From Candidatus Parabeggiatoa sp. nov. 2 (GTDB taxonomy: Bacteria; Pseudomonadota; Gammaproteobacteria; Beggiatoales; Beggiatoaceae), in NCBI GenBank assembly GCA_002085445.1, contig NBMI01000103.1, positions 1 through 33,186 on the forward strand: 33,186 nucleotides of DNA, written 5' to 3'. Positions 25,552 through 33,084 of this stretch are shown one piece after another (position 1 is the first letter of the stretch; every line of letters begins with the position of its first letter). The notes below the pieces were generated by a model. The model saw nothing but the letters and a program-made list of their open reading frames with translations, did no database searches and was not told the origin of the DNA. The translations under genes were made by a program, and so were the position numbers.

Positions 25552-25736
25552 CCTTCAGGTTTGGATATAATAACAACTCGGCCCAAGAATTCTAGCAACC
25601 GTTCTGTTGCACCCTGGCCCCCAAATGGAGTCCAAACCTTCAGGTTTGGACATAATAAAAAATCGACCCAAGAATTCTAGCGACAGTTCTGTTGCACCCT
25701 GGCCCCCAGATGGAGTCCAAACCTTCAGGTTTGGAC
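25552..25736. repeat. Tandem repeat, two 85-bp units plus a partial third
   Basis: Units begin at 25552, 25637 and 25722 (partial). Each starts CCTTCAGGTTTGGA and includes CCAAGAATTCTAGC and TTCTGTTGCACCCTGGCCCC. The first unit truncates the S74 gene. Confidence 0.88.
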
Positions 25737-26175
25737 AGCAAATGAAAAATGGGTAATTGGTAATGGGGAATGGGTAATAATGGATAAAGAGCAACGAAAA
25801 AATAGTCGACTGCCAAACTAGAGTCCTGCCAAGCTAAAGTTTGGACTCCAATCAAACAAACTAAAGTTTGGACGACTGCCAAACTAAAGTTTGGACTCCG
25901 GCCTTCTTGGACTCCGGCCTTCCGGCGCAATCCTAGCAAGTTCTTACGGTTTTTAATCCGTTGTTATAACGAATCCTTGTAGTTTAGCAGGAGTCCAAGA
26001 TTTATCTTGGACGTCGTGCAGAGGTTTTTAATCCGTTGTTATAACGAATCCTTGTAGTTTAGGGCGGTGGGTTTCGCTCTCGCTCTACCTACGCTTGCTA
26101 GAGTCCTGCCAAACTCAAGTTTGGACGACTGCCAAACTAAAGTTTGGACTCCTGCCTTCTTGGACTCCTGCCTTC
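25737..26175. repeat. Palindrome-rich stretch (CCAAA-CTAAAG-TTTGG family)
   Basis: No gene. 25751-25783 has degenerate GGTAATT heptamers, the inverse of the AATTACC array at 16596. CCAAA-CTAAAG-TTTGG occurs at 25879-25894 and 26132-26147, with a CTCAAG-centred variant at 26109-26124. AATCCGTTGTTATAACG followed by AATCCTTGTAGTTTAG occurs twice, near 25959 and 26029. Confidence 0.75.
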
Positions 26176-27339
26176 CTAGACTCCTGCTTTCCGGCGATAA
26201 AAGACGACTTTAAACTGGTTACGATCTGTATCATTAATCAGTTTCAATGGCACAGCTTTTTCTTGACATAATCGCAACATTCTAGGAATACCGCTGCCTC
26301 GCCCGGTATAACCTGTTTCTGGAAATTTTGCCATAAATGACAGGATAATCGGGTTGCGTTCAATGTGAATACCCAATTTGATGCTTTCAACAGTGAGCGT
26401 GTTTGGTAATAGCCCAGCACTGACAATTTCAACTCTATCAGTGAAAATATTGATGAATATGGAAGAATTGAGAAAATAATCCCGATGTACCAGGGCGTTA
26501 GCAACCGCTTCTTTCACCGCCAGCACTGGAATTTCCAGTTCGCCAGGCGAATTAAAATCATTGTCGGTTTGACGACGTCTTAGGTTGCGTAAAATGAAAT
26601 CGACGCCTTTTTTCTGTTGTTCAAGGAGTTTGCCGCCAATGTCTTCTTTATCCCAAAATTCATCGTCATTGATATAGCCAGTCGCTTTGATACCAAATTG
26701 GGGCTTAATTAATTCAACCTGTTTACCAAATAACAGTAAGCCTGCTAATGTCAAATGCTTGTCTTTAGCCAGCTTTAAATTGTTTAGCAGTTGCTCTTTG
26801 CTAAGAGTGATATCATCCAATGTTTCTCCGTAAACCATTTGATAAAACTCAGCAAAATAGAAAAAATCGAAAGAACCTATTTCAACACCAGCCTCCATCT
26901 CGTCTGCATGTAAACGACTAGAAGATTGCATTAACCGAAACAATTCGTCACGGCTGGCTCGCCGTTTGTCGGCTCCATTTTTGACCCAAAATTCTGTTGT
27001 TTTATTGACGCTATAAGGTTTATTGTTGCCTTTTGGAACGGTGATGATCATAATCGTCTTTTCATCACTTAAAACAATTTCTGTTTGCACAAATATCGGT
27101 GGCTCAATTTTCTGTGATGTGGCACTTGAAATCCATTGATTTAAACGTTTAATGTCGTCACGGGATAAACCTTTAATAACGCCATTATCATCAACACCAA
27201 GATAAATGTCGCCGCCATTTGTGTTAGCAAAAGCCGAGATTTCAACCGCTAGTTTATCAATACTGCTTAGATTCTCTTTAAATTGTCTGGAAGAATCTTC
27301 GCCCTTTTTAAGCGATTTTTTGAATGTGATGGTTTCCAT
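26176..27339 (-). CDS. AlbA_2 (Schlafen-type) and HATPase_c_4 ATP-binding protein
   Basis: A 387-residue protein of the family often labelled ATP-dependent helicase-like or putative transcriptional regulator. Residues about 10-130 form an AlbA_2 domain (ISAFANTNGGDIYLGVDDNG is its signature). The C-terminal half is a GHKL-type ATPase-like domain with N-box EAVANALVHRDY (about 278) and G-box GRGSGIPRM (about 348). Members bind nucleic acid and are frequent in phage-defence and conflict neighbourhoods, but no single role is established. TAACTGA on the minus strand (27348-27342) lies 2 bases before the ATG, and no Shine-Dalgarno is visible, as with the 11078 gene. The end of the gene runs into palindromic repeat DNA. 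Confidence 0.88.
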   Translation of the reverse strand: METITFKKSLKKGEDSSRQFKENLSSIDKLAVEISAFANTNGGDIYLGVDDNGVIKGLSRDDIKRLNQWISSATSQKIEPPIFVQTEIVLSDEKTIMIITVPKGNNKPYSVNKTTEFWVKNGADKRRASRDELFRLMQSSSRLHADEMEAGVEIGSFDFFYFAEFYQMVYGETLDDITLSKEQLLNNLKLAKDKHLTLAGLLLFGKQVELIKPQFGIKATGYINDDEFWDKEDIGGKLLEQQKKGVDFILRNLRRRQTDNDFNSPGELEIPVLAVKEAVANALVHRDYFLNSSIFINIFTDRVEIVSAGLLPNTLTVESIKLGIHIERNPIILSFMAKFPETGYTGRGSGIPRMLRLCQEKAVPLKLINDTDRNQFKVVFYRRKAGV

Positions 27340-27689
27340 TATCAGTTATCCGTTATTGAGGGCGCATTCCCATTTTCGGGTGCTTTTCAATAACTACAAG
27401 GATTGTATTTTAGAGTTGTCCGAAAATAAGGGTTTTGTTAGCTTCCCTCCTTCCCTCCAGGTAGATACACTGGCTATATTAATGTCGCCCCGTTGGGGCT
27501 TTTCTATGAGATCGATCGGGGCGTGTTATTAAAGTTTAATATTATACTCAACGTGGGCATAACTTGGATTTCCAGGTAGTTACACTGGCTATATTAATAT
27601 CGCCCCGTTGGGGCTTTTCGAAACAGAAATCGAAACGAAATGTTATCTTTGTTCATTCTTCATTTTTCATTTTTCATTCTTAATTTGCA
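27340..27689. repeat. Gene-free stretch: GCCCC/GGGGC hairpins and a heptamer array
   Basis: GCCCC-GTT-GGGGC followed by TTTT occurs at 27487-27499 and 27602-27614, each preceded by CACTGGCTATATTAAT. They share sequence with 10645-10690 and 19828-19869. 27651-27684 is a TTTTTCA-type heptamer array, an inverted relative of 16323-16368. ACAAGGATTGTATTTT at about 27398 matches the 56-bp repeats at 31254. Confidence 0.7.
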
Positions 27690-28274
27690 CTAAAACACCC
27701 ATAAGCCCACTATGACTAAAAACGCGACTAACTCAAACAATGTCATAACAATTAGCATATAAGCAATCCGCCGTGCCGAAGGTTTCATTGGCTGCCAGAC
27801 GCGGCGCATATACCAACGATAGGGCGGAAACCAAAACCAGCGTTGCCAGTTGTGCAGGTAGCGGTACAAATCACGGCCCCAATGTTCTAAACTACGGTCA
27901 ACTTCGGCCAAGCGGTTGGTACGTTCCGCCTCTGGCAATCCACTATAGTCGTCAATAAGAATAAGGGCTGTGCCTTCGGTGTCCTTTTCAATTCTAATAA
28001 TCGTCGCAGACTTGAGTCCTTCACTATAGGTTATCTTAAAACCATCGTCGGTTTCCTTTAGGTGGAGTTCGGTGGCTATTTCTTGGCCATTGCTGAGATT
28101 ATTGGCCCGTAAATAGTAGTGGTTAGGGCCGAGTTGCTGCCAATCGGCAAATTCCAACATCGGATTAATGCGATAGAGACGCTCCAAATCATGGCAAAAC
28201 TCGCGCAACATCTCGGCCGACAAGGGCGTGGCAACGCGCACCCAAGCAGCGTCTTCGCTTGGAAGTGGAAGCAT
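27690..28274 (-). CDS. Membrane-anchored hypothetical protein, SRPBCC-like
   Basis: A 194-residue protein. Residues 1-130 recall a polyketide-cyclase/SRPBCC-like ligand-binding fold (WVRVATPLSAEMLREFCHDL, then NHYYLRANNLSNGQEIATEL and GLKSATIIRIEKD). The C-terminus carries an aromatic stretch (WQRWFWFPPYRWYMRRVWQP) and one membrane helix (AYMLIVMTLFELVAFLVIVG). It probably sits in the inner membrane with a cytoplasmic N-domain. It is last in a minus-strand series after the transporter, small protein and Usp genes. The 97-bp gap to the Usp gene is filled by heptamers, and no Shine-Dalgarno precedes ATG 28274. Specific function unknown. Confidence 0.8.
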   Translation of the reverse strand: MLPLPSEDAAWVRVATPLSAEMLREFCHDLERLYRINPMLEFADWQQLGPNHYYLRANNLSNGQEIATELHLKETDDGFKITYSEGLKSATIIRIEKDTEGTALILIDDYSGLPEAERTNRLAEVDRSLEHWGRDLYRYLHNWQRWFWFPPYRWYMRRVWQPMKPSARRIAYMLIVMTLFELVAFLVIVGLWVF

Positions 28275-28374
28275 TATATAATTGTTAATTGTTAATTGTT
28301 AATTGTGAATTGTTAAGTGTGAATTGTTAAGTGTAATTGTGAATTGTTAATTGTTAATTGTTAATTGTTAATTA
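28275..28374 (-). repeat. TTGTTAA heptamer array filling the intergenic gap
   Basis: About 13 units of TTGTTAA or close variants (TTGTGAA, TTAAGTG) occupy the whole interval between two minus-strand genes. The array includes the Usp gene's TAA stop at one end and reaches within about 7 bases of ATG 28274 at the other. Confidence 0.88.
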
Positions 28375-28839
28375 GACTTCGTCAGGATAAGGAATGATAA
28401 GCAGTGGAATAGATAAACCGCGTAGCAACGTCTCACAGTGCATACGCGATTTTAGGCCTTCTTTATTCTTGGGGCGAGGTGAACCTATTACTACCAAATC
28501 AAAGCGGGAATGGTTAGCAACTTTGAGCAAACATTCAGCCGGTTTGCCTAGCAGAAATTCATAACTATAGGCAAGCTTTCGCGCCTTAGCTTCCGCACTG
28601 ACGCGGTTTACATTGGCCTGAATTTCTTTTTCTAATTCGCATTCCACATATTTCCCATACTGAATTTGGGTAATGGCGTTATTCAGCCAATCGTCTCCTA
28701 ACATACCTTTCCAGAAATCGGGCACAACAATCAGATGATGTAAGGTGGCATCAGGGTTGCACAGATTGAAGGCCGCCACCTCGGCCGCGCAAGCACCCGG
28801 CGTACCGTGGCTGGCTAACAGGAGGTGTGTGTAAAACAT
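28372..28839 (-). CDS. Universal stress protein (UspA) family
   Basis: A 155-residue cytoplasmic protein with the Usp alpha/beta fold: N-terminal strand THLLLASHGTPGA, then KPAECLLKVANHSRFDLVVIGSP and a C-terminal LLRGLSIPLLIIPYP. The ATP-binding G-2x-G-9x-G(S/T) pattern is not intact (GSPRPKNKEGLKSRMH), so nucleotide binding is uncertain. It lies downstream of the small membrane protein and YeiH-type transporter genes and may be co-expressed with them. A 9-bp-arm hairpin at 28857-28879 lies just upstream of its start. Confidence 0.88.
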   Translation of the reverse strand: MFYTHLLLASHGTPGACAAEVAAFNLCNPDATLHHLIVVPDFWKGMLGDDWLNNAITQIQYGKYVECELEKEIQANVNRVSAEAKARKLAYSYEFLLGKPAECLLKVANHSRFDLVVIGSPRPKNKEGLKSRMHCETLLRGLSIPLLIIPYPDEV

Positions 28840-28856
28840 ATCAATTGTCAGCTTCA

Positions 28857-28879
28857 GAGTGCAAGGCTAGCTTGCACTC
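28857..28879. repeat. Hairpin between the small membrane protein and Usp genes
   Basis: GAGTGCAAG (28857-28865), loop GCTAG, CTTGCACTC (28871-28879). No T-run follows on the minus strand, so it may process or stabilise the transcript rather than end it. Confidence 0.6.
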
Positions 28880-28891
28880 CTTGTTACCATT

Positions 28892-29053
28892 TTAGTCCAC
28901 AAAAAAATAGACTCCCAACGCGATTAACAGAGACAGCACGAGCGCCATCCAATCCTCATGTCTATCGCTTTTGAAAATAGTCAGGGCAGAGCCACGATGG
29001 GATTTTTGTTTTTCTTCGGGTTTTTCTTCGGTGTTTTTTGCTTCTTCAGACAT
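28892..29053 (-). CDS. Small single-pass membrane protein next to the YeiH-type transporter
   Basis: A 53-residue protein: a charged N-terminus (MSEEAKNTEEKPEEKQKSHR), then RGSALTIFKSDRHEDW and one C-terminal membrane helix (MALVLSLLIALGVYFFV). GAGG lies 11 bases before the ATG at 29053. The clean composition, hydrophobic helix, Shine-Dalgarno and position between transporter and Usp genes support a real gene that size filters would miss. It may be an accessory subunit of the transporter, which is an inference from position. Confidence 0.72.
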   Translation of the reverse strand: MSEEAKNTEEKPEEKQKSHRGSALTIFKSDRHEDWMALVLSLLIALGVYFFVD

Positions 29054-29368
29054 GGTGAAATATGCCTCAAATTATAGTGAGAGTACAACGGATGATCTCG
29101 CTGCCAAACTAAAAAGCCAACTGAAAGCTCAAGTCTCCTAAAGGAGACTAAATTAATTATCTGAAAATCTATAACTTGATGATCAAGTTTGGAACGAACG
29201 CCAGAGTTAGTCTGCTTTAGCAGACTTGAGCTTTTAGCTTGGGGATTTATCCCCAAGCACTTGGGGATTTATCCCCAAGCACTAACCATCAAAAACTTGA
29301 TCATCGAGTATAAAGTTTGGACTCCTGCCAAACGTTAGTTTGGACGACTGCCAAACTGGACTCCTGCC
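29054..29368. repeat. Hairpin cluster upstream of the small membrane protein
   Basis: No gene. AGTCT-CCTAAAGG-AGACT at 29132-29149, with flanks AGCCAACTGAAAG and ATCTGAAAATCT, is a second version of the insert at 23231-23330. AGTCTG-CTTTAG-CAGACT lies at 29209-29226. Two tandem CTTGGGGATTTATCCCCAAG hairpins lie at about 29238-29280. GATGATCAAGTTT at about 29179 and AACTTGATCATC at about 29293 form a distant inverted pair. Confidence 0.8.
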
Positions 29369-30925
29369 TTAAATTGTTTCATGTACAAACAGTACTACAA
29401 CAATAAGGGACAACACGGCCTTGATAGTCCCCACTACGCCACCGATAACCAGTGGTTGTCCACCGGCTTGTTTTATCGAAGCGAATGTAATTTGCATGCC
29501 TAACCCGGTTAAACCAAATGCAAATAACCAAACGATAAACTGGCGGAACTTCTTGATTTTCTCGGCCGTATGGCGGACAGCTTTATGCGCCTTTTTTAAA
29601 ACGGCATTGGCTTCTTTGGACAGAACCTTCGCATTGATTAAGCCACGCAAGGTGTTGTCATCTTCAATGGACATCAGCTTTTTATTCTCAATCAAACGCG
29701 CCAAGGCGGCCTGACGGGCTGCCCGTTGCACTTTCTGTTGTTCATTCTTCAGCGTGGTGAGGGCTTGCTCTGTCAAAAGTTTTTCTGCGGGAATGTCATT
29801 ATCAAAATATTTGCCCTTGTAGTGATTGGGCGGCGAAAAAATACCCGTAGAAGACAGGGCAAACATCAAAAGGAAGCCCACCACAAAAACGGGAAATTTC
29901 TGAAAGGCCACCTGAGCAATATTGACACCAGGCGCACTTTCCTCGCGCTTGACATACCACACTGCCAGCCATACCACAATAATAGGCAAGATTAGCACAC
30001 GAGTAATATTAAAGATTTCGGCCACTTTCAGGGTTTCAATGCCGTCTGGCTGATAGGCGAGCGCGGCCCCGGCCACTTGCGCCGAATTGAGGATACCCGT
30101 TCCCGCCCAAGCGCCAAATTGGACGTGTCCCAGATTAAGTATGTTACCAATGATTGGGAACAAAAACATAGAACCTACGCCCCAAAGTAGAATCGTGCCG
30201 ATGGTGTAAGCGATTTCCACCGATTTGGCTTGCACCACCGGTGCCGCCGCGACGGTGGCCGAAACACCACAGACACCCATACCGGCCGAGAGTACGCCGC
30301 CCATCGAATTAGGGATATTGCGCCGTGCGCCCATCCATAACACCAAGCCCACTGAACCCAAAACAAAAAACCCTACCATCACGATAGACAAAGCGCCTAA
30401 CTGTTGTAATTCGGCGAGACTGTACAATGTGCCCAGTAAAACCACGCCCGTCTTGAGTCCTAAACGGGATAAGCGCACACCATTTTCGGCCCAACTGGGC
30501 ACCTTGAAAAAGTTGACAATAATAATGCCGGTCAGAATGCCTAGCACAATGTAATTAAGGCCAAACACTTCATGCAGGTATTTAGCGCCCATCACCGGCC
30601 CCATAGACTTGCTTAATACCGCGATAAAAGGGGCCGCAAACCAGCGAACTACCATCGCAATCAACAATATAAAAACAACCCCCGCGACAGTGGACAAATA
30701 ATAGTCCAGATGGCCTTCTTTGTGTTCGCCAAAAAGATGCCATAACCCTACAACAATGGCAACGCTACCAAATATATAGGGTAGTGTCGTTATCTCGGCA
30801 AGATGTTTTTTAATAGCTAGATAGCTGATAACCCCATCCATTAGGCCAAAATCGACCAGTGCGCCCAACGCCACCATGAAAATGCCTATGATGAGTAAGG
30901 CCGGATGTTTTTTGGTATAAACCAT
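29369..30925 (-). CDS. YeiH family (UPF0324) putative sulfate exporter
   Basis: A 518-residue membrane transporter. Many membrane segments and the motifs SRLGLKTGVVLLGTLYSL and MGGVLSAGMGVCGVSATVAA are typical of the YeiH/UPF0324 family, annotated as putative sulfate exporters. That substrate is not proven but would fit a sulfur oxidizer that makes sulfate. Normal members have about 340-350 residues; this one has an added charged, helical segment at about 365-460 (EQALTTLKNEQQKVQRAARQ and on) before the last membrane helices, probably a cytoplasmic or periplasmic coiled coil. GGAG lies 8 bases before ATG 30925. The small membrane protein and Usp genes follow in the same direction across a repeat-filled gap. 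Confidence 0.9.
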   Translation of the reverse strand: MVYTKKHPALLIIGIFMVALGALVDFGLMDGVISYLAIKKHLAEITTLPYIFGSVAIVVGLWHLFGEHKEGHLDYYLSTVAGVVFILLIAMVVRWFAAPFIAVLSKSMGPVMGAKYLHEVFGLNYIVLGILTGIIIVNFFKVPSWAENGVRLSRLGLKTGVVLLGTLYSLAELQQLGALSIVMVGFFVLGSVGLVLWMGARRNIPNSMGGVLSAGMGVCGVSATVAAAPVVQAKSVEIAYTIGTILLWGVGSMFLFPIIGNILNLGHVQFGAWAGTGILNSAQVAGAALAYQPDGIETLKVAEIFNITRVLILPIIVVWLAVWYVKREESAPGVNIAQVAFQKFPVFVVGFLLMFALSSTGIFSPPNHYKGKYFDNDIPAEKLLTEQALTTLKNEQQKVQRAARQAALARLIENKKLMSIEDDNTLRGLINAKVLSKEANAVLKKAHKAVRHTAEKIKKFRQFIVWLFAFGLTGLGMQITFASIKQAGGQPLVIGGVVGTIKAVLSLIVVVLFVHETI

Positions 30926-31253
30926 ATTTTCGTCTCCAATTGATACGGAACGTATATCTGCGGGCTTTTTAGAAATGCTCCGCCTAAATAGTTATCAAGG
31001 AGCCGGTATGCTCAAAGCTAAAGCTTTGAGACTCCTTTATAGGGACGTGCGTCTATTATTTTCTGCGGCATCCCTAATTAGCCCAATTTTTTCGCACGTT
31101 TGACTTAGATGTAGCAGCGACAAAATTGTGAGGCTTAAGGGACGTGGCAACAAATAAACGCAATAGTCGTTTTGATACCGGCGTTGGCAAGAAAAAACGC
31201 CCCGATGCTCAAAGCTAAAGCTTTGAGACTCCTGATTAGTGAAGGGCGGATAA
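30926..31253. repeat. Gene-free stretch with two CTCAAAG-CTAAAG palindromes
   Basis: CTCAAAGCTAAAGCTTTGAG occurs at 31011-31030 and 31208-31227, both followed by ACTCCT and both preceded by ATG. The stretch is otherwise unremarkable, with no gene seen. Confidence 0.75.
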
Positions 31254-31402
31254 TGACAATGCACAAGGATTGTATATAATAAGGGATTTTATTCGCTAAG
31301 CTTTTAGTCTGACAATGCACAAGGATTGTATATAATAAGGGATTTTATTCGCTAAGTTTTTAGTCTGACAATGCACAAGGATTGTATATAATAAGGGATT
31401 AT
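31254..31402 (+). promoter_or_regulatory. Triplicated 56-bp unit carrying a sigma70-like promoter
   Basis: Units start at 31254, 31310 and 31366 (the third is partial). Each has ATGACA or CTGACA (31253-31258, 31309-31314, 31365-31370), a 16-bp spacer and TATAAT (31275-31280, 31331-31336, 31387-31392). The nearest plus-strand gene is dinB, 600 bases away. They may drive it, drive an RNA in between, or be a repeat that only resembles a promoter. Confidence 0.55.
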
Positions 31403-31493
31403 CGAAACGAGCATAAAATAACGTCAGTCAACTTGTTGTTCAATCTATTTTATGCTGATTGAATCGCTAATCAATTAATGAAAGAGTTGATTT

Positions 31494-31992
31494 CATGTTG
31501 GAAAGCTTAAATTTTATCGAATTTGTTCATTGGGATAAATTAGCGAAAAAATCCGTTTTTATAAAAATCCTTGGGCGTTTGGGCGTTTGATAAAACTTTA
31601 TCATCGAGTGGACTCATTTTTACCCTGATTTTTGTATGGTTATTAGCACTGGTTTGTGGGCCATAAAACCATTTTTTATAGTCAAACTTTGCCGCGGACA
31701 ATTTATTTAATTCATTGATTGTGGAAATTTTATTGAATTCATTGAAGCTCAGATTTCTTACCAAATGACAGTAGAAAAATTCTCCGGTACTCAGGAAAAT
31801 TCATAGCAAAATTATCGACTTTTGATTTAATCATTTTTAATTTTAAATAATGGATATTTTATTTCATGCTTTAGGCTTCAATTTTATCGAATTTGTTCAA
31901 AAGATAAATGAACGCAAATAAATCCATCCTTTTTTATATACAATCCTTGGGCGTTTTAAGTTTTCATTAGTCAAATACTGGATATCATCAAA
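31494..31992. repeat. Diverged direct duplication upstream of dinB
   Basis: About 31494-31585 and 31865-31960 share AATTTTATCGAATTTGTTCA, a GATAAAT block and AATCCTTGGGCGTTTT at matching spacing, with many differences between. ATACAATCCTTG at the second copy is the inverse of the core of the 56-bp units. GGGCCATAAAA lies at about 31660. No gene and no clear LexA box was found. Confidence 0.55.
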
Positions 31993-33084
31993 TTGTCTTC
32001 CTTAACACGAAAAATAATCCATGTTGATATGGATTGTTTCTATGCTGCTATTGAAATACGAGATAATCCGAGTTTATCTGGGCTGCCTGTTGCAGTCGGT
32101 GGCAATCCAAATCAGCGTGGAGTGCTATGTACCTGTAATTATGAAGCACGCAAATATGGCATTCGATCTGCCATGCCTTCAGGGTATGCACTGCGATTAT
32201 GCCCAAATTTAGTTATACTTCCAGTCAATATTCCAAAATATCAGGCCGTCTCAGCAGCCATTCAAGAAATTTTTACAGAGTTTACGGATATTATAGAACC
32301 TCTATCTTTGGATGAAGCTTATCTGGATGTCACTAATGTTGCCCATCATCGCGGTAGTGCAACTCTTATTGCTGAAGAAATTCGTCGTCTCATCTATAAC
32401 AAACAGCACCTGACTGCTTCTGCTGGCATCGCACCAAACAAGTTTCTTGCTAAGGTTGCCAGCGACTGGCATAAACCGAATGGGCAGTTTGTCATCGCGC
32501 CGGCACAAGTAGAGGAATTTGTAAAGCAATTACCCATCAATAAGATTTTTGGAGTCGGCAAGGTGACTGCACAAAAGCTTCTGCAAATGGGAATACAGAC
32601 TTGTGCAGATTTACGACAACAGCCACTTTCTGAACTTGTTCGACATTTCGGTAAGTTTGGGCATAGTTTATTTCAGCTATCACGGGGAATTGATGAACGG
32701 GCGGTAAATCCCCATCAAAAGCGTAAATCTCTTAGTGCAGAAAGAACATTTGTGCTGGATTTAACGACGCTACAGGATTGTCAGCGCGAGTTAGTGAGTC
32801 TATTTTCTGAAGTTATCTCCCGATTAGAAAAGACAGAAGGCAACGAATATAAACAAATTAAGACGATTTTTTTTAAATTAAAATTTGCTGATTTCACCAT
32901 GACGACAGTACAAAAAACAGCCAAAAACCTTTGCTTGGAGGAATTTAATTCGCTATTACACCTCGGTTTTTCTCGACGGGCTATACCTGTGCGTCTATTG
33001 GGGTTGGGAGTCCGCTTCACTGATGGTACTCTCCAAAAGAGTTCTTGTCGTCAAATGGACTTGATTTTCAGGGGTAAGCAATAA
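31993..33084 (+). CDS. dinB: DNA polymerase IV (Y family)
   Basis: Error-prone translesion polymerase of 363 residues, the normal size. KIIHVDMDCFYAAIE holds the first metal-binding Asp; PLSLDEAYLDV holds the second acidic pair. SAGIAPNKFLAKVASDWHKP and the helix-hairpin-helix stretch INKIFGVGKVTAQKLLQMGI complete the palm and thumb. The little-finger domain follows (KSLSAERTF onward). The start is taken as TTG 31993, eight codons before the conserved HVDMD; no ATG fits better and no Shine-Dalgarno is evident. I saw no LexA-type operator. It stands alone, with repeat DNA on both sides. Confidence 0.95.
   Translation: MSSLTRKIIHVDMDCFYAAIEIRDNPSLSGLPVAVGGNPNQRGVLCTCNYEARKYGIRSAMPSGYALRLCPNLVILPVNIPKYQAVSAAIQEIFTEFTDIIEPLSLDEAYLDVTNVAHHRGSATLIAEEIRRLIYNKQHLTASAGIAPNKFLAKVASDWHKPNGQFVIAPAQVEEFVKQLPINKIFGVGKVTAQKLLQMGIQTCADLRQQPLSELVRHFGKFGHSLFQLSRGIDERAVNPHQKRKSLSAERTFVLDLTTLQDCQRELVSLFSEVISRLEKTEGNEYKQIKTIFFKLKFADFTMTTVQKTAKNLCLEEFNSLLHLGFSRRAIPVRLLGLGVRFTDGTLQKSSCRQMDLIFRGKQ

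Noticed and set aside
28981-29256. Minus-strand open frame of 91 codons
   Set aside because: It overlaps the better-supported 53-residue gene in another frame and is mostly repeat DNA.
31540-31764. Minus-strand open frame of 74 codons
   Set aside because: A+T-rich sequence within a diverged duplication, with no Shine-Dalgarno or recognisable domain; could be chance.
31960-31992. LexA operator before dinB
   Set aside because: No CTGT-N8-ACAG match was found in the upstream region.
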